A DNA stretch of 64,000 nt from Ziziphus jujuba (lineage: Eukaryota > Streptophyta > Magnoliopsida > Rosales > Rhamnaceae): NCBI RefSeq assembly GCF_031755915.1, contig NC_083385.1:13599001-13663000 (forward strand), written 5' to 3'. Under the pieces are notes generated by a model, which did not search any database, had not been told where the DNA came from, and saw only the letters and a list, made by a program, of their open reading frames with translations. Shown one piece after another: positions 32,075-42,597 of this stretch. Every line of letters starts with the position of its first letter. Within the stretch, counting starts at the first letter, position 1. The position numbers and the translations under genes were made by a program.

Positions 32075-34630
32075 TCAGTTTTACTGTTCTATGATGGAAC
32101 ATAGAGTGTATGTTCTAAAGTTACTTGGAGACACCAATGTCAAAGAACCAAGAATATACGTATCAAAAAGAATTGTACGTTGGCAGAACTTGAAGATGTT
32201 GTCTACAACGCTCTCAACTTAAATTCTACACAACATCAATTAATCTTCAAGTTCATATACCATGTGTGTTTGTCATGTGAGCCGTACGTTGTGGAAAATG
32301 ATGAAGACCTACAAAGTTTTATAGAAGAGTATAGTTCACACAGACCTCAAGACAGATCTTCACTTATTGTTGATGTGTTATCCAGGGTTCCACAGAGTAT
32401 TAATACGGCTGGATGTGTTGTGAATAGGATACCTACAAGTTTAGGATTTATGACTATTGCCCTACTATCTGCAGTTCCCGAGACAGCTACTTGTACCTTT
32501 GATGCTAACATGCAGTCCTCAGCGACCGAACTTCATGTGCCGGAAACTCAACCTAGATTCTTCAAAAATTAAATTTGTGAAAACAATGTGCAATCTGTGG
32601 AACATGATCATGATAATGAGTGCTTCGACATTAATGATATGAATGAATATCGTGGACATGATTATGATCAAGATGAACAATTTGAGGTTGAGGTCAACAC
32701 TGATCGTAGTGAAGATGGGTTACGTGACATTTGTTGGACCTAACATTCGGGACTTTCAGCTGGTGATAGTCGACATGGTGAGTCTCCTTATGGTAATAGT
32801 CCAATTGATAATGTGAATGATGATGTGCTTGCCTCTCTTTGTACCGAAAACCATTTGGACATTCGACAGGATTCTACCACATCCATGGCTGAACTTAGGG
32901 TTAACCGTCGCTTCTCATCTGTCAATGCCCATGAAATCATTCGAATCAACCAACTCTTTGCGAGTAAGAATGCACTACAGAAGAAGATTAGTATTTATGC
33001 ACTAAGGAGAAATGTGCAAACGACAATTGCATGTGGTGAATGCGTGCTACCAAACTACATGGTGATAATACAGAGGCCTTCATGATTAGGGCCTTCAAGG
33101 ATGAGCATATTTGCTCTTTAAATATCATGAAAAGGGATCATCGTCAAGCAACAAGTTCAGTTATCGGAGACATCATCCAGCCAACGTTTGATGGGATTTC
33201 AAGGCAATACAAACCTCGAGATATCGTGCATGATATTCGCTCTAATTACGGAGTAAACATAAGCTACAACAAAGCATGGGCCACTAAGGAAGTTGCACTA
33301 TCAGGTTTGTGGGGCACGCCAGAAGATTCATATGTAAAACTTCTTTTATGGAGTCACGTTTTGAAGAGCAAAAATCCGGGCACGTTTACTCGAATTGAAA
33401 CTGACGATCAAAACAGATTTTTATATTTTTTTCATGGAACTTGGAGCTAGCATTAGAGGGTTTCAACATATGCGAAGAGTCATAGCTGTTGATGGAACTA
33501 CACTAAAGAATAGATATAGAGGTTTGTTATATATTGCATCATGTTTGGATGGGAACAATCAAATTTATCCACTTGCTTATGGAATAGGCCCTGGGGAGAC
33601 AGATGCGGCTTACACGTGGTTTTTTGAGAGCTTTAAAGAAGCGTTTGGGAATGATCCGAATATAGCTTTTATATCGGATAGACACAAGAGCATTGTAAAA
33701 GCAATACGTACAGTTTTCCCTAATAATCACCATGGCCACTGCACATATCATCTTGGTACAAATTTACGTGCTAAGAAGTTTAAAGGTAATGTCAATGCGA
33801 TTATATCAACTTTTAATAATGCAGTTAGAGCATATATTGTTGAGGATTTTGATAAGGCCATGCAGCTTTTAGAAGGGGTTAGTATTGAAGTTGTACAATA
33901 TCTCAAGGATGCAAGTCCTACAAAATGGGCTACATCACATTTTCTAGGCAATAGATACAACATAATGACAACTAACATCACAGAGAGCATGAACTCTGTG
34001 CTTATTGATGCTAGGGATAAACCTGTTTTGCCATTAATAGATCACATTCGTGATATCTTGCAAAGGTGGTGGTATGAACGTCGAACTAACGCAGCTGCAA
34101 TGCAAACTCCTGTTACTAATTGGTTGGAAAATATCATGCAACAGCGCTCAAATAATGGCAGAGGCTTACGTGTTATTCCAATGAACTTATATGAGTTTCA
34201 AGTTGTTGGCCATGGCATGTTCGTTGGAGTTGTTAACTTAGAAAATAAGATGTGCTCATGCTAGGAATTTGACATTGATGGATTTCCTTATGTCCATGCA
34301 ATTGCAGCATGTAAGCTTCAACATATTTCTCCATATATCCTTTGCTCGGTGCATTACTCAGTTGACTCACTCCGTGATGCATATTCGGAAACCATATATC
34401 CACTTGGAGATAAATGTCAGTGGCATGCTCCAGATGATGTCATAAACCAGTTTGTACTTCCACCTCAAATTGGCAAACAGTCAGGAAGACCGAGAAAGAA
34501 GAGGATTCAATCTCAAGGAGAGGAGCGTCATCAATATAGATGCAGGAGGTGCAAACAGATTGGTCACAGCAGCCGATCATGCTCCGCCGCCGTACCTCTT
34601 GATAGCACTACCAACCAACAGCACCATTGA
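32075..34630 (+). pseudogene. MuDR-type MULE transposase, broken
   Basis: The N-terminal part (AELEDVVYNALNLNSTQHQL at about 32180) resembles the N-terminal domain of plant MuDR transposases. Next comes a MuDR DNA-binding domain remnant lacking its usual CxxxxC..H.C spacing (about 32940-33080). The catalytic core at about 33470-34000 has RVIAVDGTTLKNRYRG, GPGETDAAYTWFFESF, AFISDRHKSI, CTYHL and NITESMN. The SWIM finger reads MCSC, stop, EFDIDGFPYVH, so its third cysteine is Tyr. A CCHC knuckle (CRRCKQIGHSSRSC) ends the protein. Breaks: a stop at about 32570, a frameshift near 33060, another near 33430-33450, and a TAG at about 34262. The closest group is the one that travels with Ulp1/KAONASHI genes. 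It runs convergently with the Ulp1 gene. Confidence 0.9.
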
Positions 34631-34639
34631 ACCGAAGGC

Positions 34640-35092
34640 CCATCAATCGCGCAATGCTATATTAAGACAATGGGGCCATGTTATGCGGTATGCGTGTGTA
34701 TGCAATGTAGTCAGGAATGCAATTAGTTGCTCAACTGCATAACATGTGTTTTGGCATAATAGACGTTGGTTTTATGTGTTCTTTTGTTGTCAAATTCATC
34801 TGTCGTATTGTTTTGATAACATATCATTCTGTGTTCAGTTTTTGGTTCAGTTGTTTGTATGTTTCTGATTGTTGCATGGATGATATTACTGCCCAATGGT
34901 AATGACCAATGCATCGTCGGTAATTGACATTTCTACACCGTCGTAAAAGAATCACCACAATTCCATCGGACAACTTCAATCATGTGTGTTCCAACCAATA
35001 ACATGCTAAATGTAGCATTATTAATGATAACTTCTGACAAAGTAAGAGATCAAATGGCATTAATAAGTGAAAACATTCAATTTTTTTTGCTT
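34640..35092. other. 3' flank of the transposase
   Basis: AT-rich, with scattered diverged pieces of the 255-bp repeat (for example GTCGGTAATTGACATTTCTA near 34917). No gene. Confidence 0.5.
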
Positions 35093-37700
35093 CAAACATT
35101 ACCGTAGGTTTCATTGGTAATTACCGAAACCCCAGTGGTAATCACATTTTACTAATGTTATGGCCCCCACCAGTCCCCTAATGTGTGTTAAATGCAAGAA
35201 CATGGAAAATATTGATGGTTACATGATCGTAAGGAGAGAAAACCCCAAAATCTCTGAAAAAGTTCTCAAATTGGAAAAAAAAATTCGATTACTGTATACC
35301 TTCGGTAATTACCAATTACACCTTCAATAACCAACATATACTCTCTGAAAAAATTACCATAGGTTTCATCGGTAATTATCAAAACCCCAGTGGTAATCAC
35401 ATTTTACCAATGTTATGGCCCCCACAAGTACCCTAATGTGTGTTTAATGCAAACACATACAAAATATGAATTATCAAATGATCCTAATGAGAGAAAAGCC
35501 CAAAATTGCTTAAAATTTTCTTATATTGCCAAAAAAATATGATGACTGTAGACCTTCGGTAATTACCGATCAAACCCTCGGTAATCAATTTATACTCTCT
35601 AGAAAAATTACCGTAGGTTTCATCGGTATTACCAAAACCCTAATGGTAATCACATTTTACACATTTTTTTGGCCCCCACAAGTACCCTAATGTATGTTCA
35701 ATGCAAAAAACATGCAAAATATGGATTATCAAATGATCCTAATGAGAGAAAAGCCCAAAATTGCTTAAAAAGTTCTCATATTGCCAAAAAAATACGATGA
35801 TTGTAGACCTTCGGTAATTACCGATGAAACCCTCGGTAATTAATTTATACTCTCTAGAAAAATTACCATAGGTTTCATCGGTATTACCAAAACCCCAATG
35901 GTAATCACATTTTACATATTTTTTTGGCCCCCACAAGTACCCTAATGTGTGTTCAATGCAAAAACATGCAAAATATGGATTATCAAATGATCCTAATGAG
36001 AGAAAAGCCCAAAATTGCTTAAAAATTTCTTATATTGCCAAAAAAATATGATGACTGTAGACCTTCGGTAATTACCGATGAAACCCTCGGTAATCAATTT
36101 ATACTCTCTGAAAAAATTACCATAGGTTTCATCGGTATTACCAAAACCCCAATGGTAATCACATTTTACACATTTTTTTGGCCCCCACAAGTACCCTAAT
36201 GTGTGTTCAATGCAAAAAACATGCAAAATATGGATTATCAAATGATCCTAATGAGAGAAAAGCCCAAAATTGCTTAAAAAGTTCTCATATTGCCAAAAAA
36301 ATACGATGACTGTAGACCTTCGGTAATTACCGATGAAACCCTCGGTAATCAATTTATACTCTCTGGAAAAATTACCGTAGGTTTCATCAGTATTATCGAA
36401 ACCCCAATGGTAATCACATTTTACATATTTTTTTGGCCCCCACAAGTATCCTAATGTGTGTTCAATGCAAAAAACATGCAAAATATGGATTATCAAATGA
36501 TCCTTATGAGAGAAAAGCCCCAAATTGCTTAAAAAGTTCTCATATTGACAAAAAAATACGATGACTATAGATCTTCGGTAATTACCGATGAAACCCTCGG
36601 TAATCAATTTATACTCTCTGGAAAAATTACCGTAGGTTTCATTAGTAATTACCGAAACCCTAGTGGTAATCACATTTTAGCAATGTTATGGCCCCCACAA
36701 GTCCCATAATGTGTGTTAAATGCAAACACATGCAAAATATGGATTCTCAAATTATCCTAAGGAGGAAAAACCCCAAAATCTCTGAAAACGTTCTCAAATT
36801 GGCCTAAAAAATACGATGATTGTAGACCTTCGGTAATTACGGATGAAACCCTCGGTGATCAATTTATACTCTCTGGAAAAATTACCGTAGGTTTCATCCG
36901 TATTACCGAAACCCCAATGGTAATCACATTTTACAAATTTTTTTGACCCCCACAAGTACCCTAATGTGTGTTCAATGCAAACACATGCAAAATATGGATT
37001 ATCAAATGATCCTAATGAGAAAAAAGCCCAAACTTTCTTAAAAAGTTCTCATATTGCCAAAATAATACGATGACTGTAGACCTTCGGTAATTACCAATGA
37101 AACCCTTGGTAATCAATTTATACTCTCTGGAAATATTACCGTCCATTTCATCGGTATTATCGAAACCCCAATGAAACCTACGGCAATTTTTCCAGAGAGT
37201 ATAAATTGATTACCGAGGGTTGCATCGGTAATTATCGAAGGTCTACAGTCATCGTATTTTTTTGGCAATATGAGAATTTTTTAAGCAATTTTGGGCTTTT
37301 CTCTCATTAGGATCATTTGATAATCCATATTTTGCATGTTTTTGCATTGAACACACATTAGGGTACTTGTGGGGGCCAAAACAATTTGTAAAATGTGATT
37401 ACCATTGGGGTTTCGGTAATACCGATGAAACCTACGGTAATTTTTCCAGAGGGTATAAATTGATTACCAAGGGTTTCATCGGTAATTACCGAAGGTCTAC
37501 AATCATCGTATTTTTTTGGCAATATGAGAACTTTTTAAGCAATTTTGGGCTTTTCTCTCATTAGGATCATTTGATAATCCATATTTTTCATGTGTTTGCA
37601 TTGAACACACATTAGGGTACTTATGGGGGCCATAACATTGGTAAAATGTGATTATCACTGGGGTTTCAGTAATTACCGATGAAACCTACGGTAATTAAAT
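35093..37700. repeat. 255-bp tandem array with a head-to-head inversion
   Basis: The marker 'ACCGTAGGTTTCATCGGTA' recurs at 35101, 35357, 35610, 35865, 36119, 36374, 36629, 36884 and 37138, giving a period of 253-256 bp. At about 37165 the array turns round. Inverted markers (GAAACCTACGG) lie at 37173, 37427 and 37681, 254 bp apart. Each unit contains GGTAATTACCGA-type palindromes, GGCCCCCACAAGTACCCTAATGTG-like and TATACTCTCT blocks. Because 255 is divisible by three, long frames of up to 141 codons stay open, but they are artefacts. The array lies exactly between the convergent 3' ends of the transposase and the Ulp1 gene. Related palindromes continue to about 37905. Confidence 0.95.
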
Positions 37701-38041
37701 ATTTTTGCCAATTGGAGAACATTTTCGGAACATTTGGGGTTTTTCTTTTTGGGGCCATTGATGAATGTATAATTTGCATGTTGTTGCCGGAAACACCCAT
37801 TAGCTGAGTATTTGGAGAAAAAAAAATGTTAATTGATATTATCGAAAGCGTATCGGTAATTACCGATGGTGAATCGGGAATTATCGATGCACCATCGGTA
37901 ATCATCTTTGCTTTAATTTTTATCACAACCGAGGGTCTTCTTTTCTCTTTTTTTTTTTTTTCAACGGTTATCATTACTAAAGATAGGTTCAGCATATTAA
38001 GATAACATTAGTATAGGGTGTCATAACATTAAACATACGAT

Positions 38042-41000
38042 CTACATTGAAAGTTTATTAAAGTACAAATCAACAGCATATTTTTTTCTAAAAAACCTAA
38101 TGTCTTGCGGGCCAAATGAAGGATTCTCCTCACTACTCTTGTATTCAATAAATTTCAAAGCGTAGACGCCACAATCACCCCTGCAGAATAGCATTAATGA
38201 TTAGTATTAATGAAAACCAACCACGTGTATTTTCACACGTAACCACAATAAAACAGCAGCAATAGAAGTTGTTTGAAATGACAACACATTCATACCCATT
38301 ATCTTGGCGCGTTGCATCTTTGATCATGGTCATCATGAATGGCTCTAAAGTGGGAGGCACGTCGGGATTCTTCTCGTAATATCCCCCATCCCTCAATAGG
38401 TATGGCAGCATATATGTAAGGCATTCCGCATTGTTCAACTCTTTATTCTGGACATATTTATTTCCCATATTTGGATCGTATAAATCAATATGTCGGGCCT
38501 TCAAGTCCACACATGCTGCCAACCAATGCACGCCTCCATTGTTGACAGGGATGTACACTTGCAAATTAGAACATAACCTCATTATCCACAAAATGGGAAA
38601 CTTAGTGAGAATTTTTTTAAATATATGTAGGGAATTACATAATCACATCTCCGCCACGGCATGCTAGGTTTGGGTGACTTCCCACGCACATAGCTACGAA
38701 GCGTCGCATCACATATATATGTGCTACGAGATGCCCCCCATATACGCCCTTTGATGGATGACTGCCAAATAATGAAATAGATACAATATAAAATATCATC
38801 AATATAACATTAAGCAACGTAGTAACATCCCATCATCTTACCCAAAATAACACGTCTAATATCACAGGTGTGGGTGAACATCTTCTCATTCTCAAACCAC
38901 CTTTTTCATATGAAATACAAAATAGTGTCAATATGCTGCAAAACCACATTAAAGGAAATAAATAAAAGTGCGAGGTGATAAATAAAACATCATTCCAAAC
39001 GTAGGAACACAATGATTTTACATGAACATAAAGTATATAACTTACATCGGAAGTCAACCATCCTTCAGAGGTAAGTAGCTCAGCAAAAAATTTCTTCCCC
39101 ACCGTCATATAAGATGTAAGCACGGTTGCTTCCTTCGGTGCCACCCTATACCACTCATCGAACACCCTTTCCTTCGATGCATCAATATGTCGATTAAGAT
39201 TAAATTTGACCTTCTTTTTACACGAGTCGGTGTAAGGAGAGATGACGTGATGTGACTGGTGGTAAACTTTACCGAATCGGCTTGTATCACCAACGTTATG
39301 CGTCCAATCTTCCACCTCAATTTCAATTGATTGGTCATGATGTGGACTATCAGCTGAAGCACCGATATCCCACCCCAAATGCAAAGGCCGATATGGCACC
39401 AAAGCCCAGGAATCCTCCACATAGGGTCCTCCAAGTACAATAGGCTTAAACGGTGTAGTACAATCATCATCCTCCTTCCTACCATTGGAACCGTCTATGG
39501 GTGCATCAAATTCTTCGGCTTGCTCTCCAAATGACGGTGCCACAGGGGATGATGGTCGCACCGAAGATGACGGTGAATGGCTGTGCATATGATGTTCGGC
39601 TTGCAAAACACAATGGTTATTTTGCAGTTCCTAAACCCTAACAACAAATAATTGCTGAATTATAATATATAATTTAATAATGCTGAAACACTAAAGTATA
39701 CTAAGTTGTCTAAATGATACCTGATGCTTTTGTTGGTCAATAACAGAACTAAGAATCTTCCTTAACGATGCCATCTCTTTATTTAATTCATCAAATTTTG
39801 TCTCCAAGCAAGCAAGCTAATCAATATCAATATCTAAAACATAAGTCAACATATATTAGTACAACATATGAAATACAAATTTGCATGCAAGTAACAATTG
39901 CATACCCTGAAATTAGCATCTGGAGGGCCACTAGAATGCTCCTCAGCTTTGGATGCATCTTTAGCGCCAACGGTGGCTATTGGTGCTACGAGTGGTGGTG
40001 CCGTATAGCGAACTTCATGTATGTTCACTGCTATTGTTCGCCAGTAATCCATAGTCTTCTCCTCATCGATAGCATCTAACCTCTAGTGCACAACATACTA
40101 CATGAAATGAAGAAAGGAAAAAAAAGTAAATTTGGAAACTGACTTTGGTAATGTAACTTGAATGTAGTCGTACCATGTAGTCTAAAAAAAATTTGCCTTA
40201 CATTGCTATTTGAAGTGAACCAATTATGGACAGCAAAATGGTTCGGTTGACTTGTAGCATGCCATCCAAGGATCCTCGGACAACAGGTTTCCTACCGCTC
40301 GCCAAATTGGTTACCAAAATCAAAGATTGGTTCAAACCCCCACAACTACAAAATATAAATTATAGGTTATTAAATATAATTTTTAAGTAAACGCTACATG
40401 TATTAATATATTACCGTACCTGAAACGCCAATGGAAAACCTTTTAGGTCATAATACTGTGATTTATTCTTTACTGCACGTCCTCTGTGCTGGAATGCATT
40501 GTGGAATGAGTTGATCGTCTCCTTGTAGCTCAAAATGCCCCAAGGGTAGGAATTAAATACCTCGATATCAGCAACCAAATCAATGAATTTTTTATTTATT
40601 TGAACCCTCGGATCCATTCCGAGTACACCATGAACTAAGAAATATAGTAACGCAATTCTTATAGCATCCCAATCATCCACAAAAAGTGTACCCTTGAATA
40701 TTCGTTCCAGTTCGGGCGGTTTCAAGTCAGTCCTGTCATCTAGCAACCTCATCAGCAGCTCCTTTCCTTTTGAAATTTGCATATCATACATGGAAGGGTA
40801 CCTACAAAACTTTAAGCCACTAATGAGTGCGAATTCCCACTTCGTAAACCGCATTCCAGATCTGCCGAAGTTAAACTCCAGTACTTCTGGATTGTTGGAC
40901 ACAACTCGTCTGCAAAGCAGGTGATGCACTACCTGGCCAGAGAACCGGAGGTTCTTCATGTCAAGTAAGTGTCCAAAACATGTTTGTCTATACTTTTCCA

Positions 41001-41621
41001 GCTGCTCACTTGTGAGGACACTTGTAATTACTTTGTTCGCTTCTATTGGATTCCCAAATGAATGTGCCCGAACTTTAAATATATCGGCATCCTGAAAGAT
41101 CCGTTCCTTTGGAGCATCGATGGGCTGCAAAATGAATTACATAAATGGAACTGACCTCAACGATTTAATCATACCCTATTTTTCCAACCTAACTTGATAA
41201 TAATAATTTCCAACTAAATCTTAAGACATATGAGTTCACATTTTTGCACAAGTGGTAATTACCGATGTAACCATCGGTAATCAACCTACAATGAACTAAA
41301 AAAATCCCGATGGCCTATCGGCAATTACCAATGGCCATCGGGTGAAGTTTTTCTTGAGTTTTCACATTCATGAATAAATACTGACAGATGTCTTATCATT
41401 TACCGCACAAAACAACATAAATGAATATAAAACTTACCATATCAGATGGGGGAGAGGAAAGTATTTCGAAGTTTGGCGCTTTCCGTCTCAGCTTTAGATT
41501 TCTGCCTAGTAGTTCGTCGACGCTTAGAGTCGGGTGTTGCTGTGCTACCACTGCGTCTCTTACTTTCCACCTTCTTACCTTCCTTCTTCGGTTGACGTCG
41601 CAAGTTCCTCTTTGGTGCCAT
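38042..41621 (-). pseudogene. DUF1985 + Ulp1 (C48) protease gene, KAONASHI type, broken
   Basis: Multi-exon gene. Likely exons: 41621-41438 (basic, nuclear-signal-like MAPKRNLRRQPKKEGKK), 41124-40420 (DUF1985), 40345-40202, 40082-39906, 39816-39721 (coiled coil), 39630-39046, 38935-38842, about 38762-38640, 38557-38296 and 38180-38042. The C-terminal exons give a Ulp1-type SUMO-protease core: His in NNGGVHWLAAC, Asp in HIDLYDPN and Cys in GDCGVYALKF, so the triad is kept. Breaks: a one-base shift at the end of exon 1 (TCCCCCA), TAG at 40292-40294, TGA at 38906-38908 and an apparent frameshift near 38650-38850. Ulp1 proteins cut SUMO from targets. The role in transposons is unknown. DUF1985 N-terminal to Ulp1 is the standard KAONASHI order. 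Confidence 0.88.
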
Positions 41622-41639
41622 TATAAAGTACAACCTACA

Positions 41640-42597
41640 AATGTACATTGACAACATTAATAAATTTTTATCTACCTTTAACCACATTGTCAACTATGTA
41701 TACATATATAAATATCCGCAATCCTCAATTTCATACGCTTTCTTCCTAAGGATATTGTGTATGCCATCTACAAAACATTTACTGTATAGCAGTGTGTTTA
41801 CTTCTAAATCTTTTTATCTTCTTCTTCTTCTTTAATTTTTTTTTTCTTTTTTGGGGATAAAGTGTTTGCGTGTTTGCTTCTAGCTATCCATGTACCTAAA
41901 ATTTTATGCACCGATCTTCTCTCTCTCTCCATATATATATATATATATATATACCTTTACAAAGTACTAACAATTAAAAAGTACTAACTCTGGAATTCTC
42001 AACTTCAATTCTAATTAATCATAAAGTATTTTTCTCTTATCTCCAAGTACTGATTTTTAGTAATAAATTACCCTAGCAAAAAGGAAGAAGAAAAAACTTA
42101 AAAGAAAAAAGAAAGTCTGAAAAGCAACTAAGATTTCTAATGCAGCTATAGTCTAAAGTGGGGTTTTAATAGAGCAACCCACAATTGTGGCCAATTATGA
42201 TGCTACATGCAGAAGCAGATAAAGTGAAATATTGAAATGACTGGAGAGGAAGTAGACAATTCACCCAAAATAGAAAAACAAGAAAGTGAAGTATAGAGGT
42301 GGAAGACTACATAGAAGCTATGCAACAGACGGATTGTTATAAGCCAATCAAAAGCAGCCCTTAGACTGTATATATACATATCATATTCATGTTATATTTA
42401 ATTATTTCTTAACATACAATATATGTCTAAAAAATGTGCACAGAAAGTTGCAGACTATAATCTGAACATATAGGTTAAGCTGGACTGCAACATGTCCACC
42501 ACTTCTATATGAGTATGTCAGCTAATGTAGCTACATCTCTTCCCTATACTGCTTGTGTTTAACCTGATTTGGTTATAAAAGCTCAGACCTACTAACA
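41640..42597. other. Upstream region of the Ulp1 gene
   Basis: AT-rich, with an (AT)n tract at about 41930-41953. The Ulp1-gene promoter presumably lies here. No other gene is seen. Confidence 0.45.

Noticed and set aside
35739..37564. Several similar open frames of 65-141 codons (MWGPKKYVKCDYHWGFGNTDETY...)
   Set aside because: They are the 255-bp tandem repeat translated. The period is a multiple of three, so the frame stays open. Copies occur in both orientations and there is no start context or homology.
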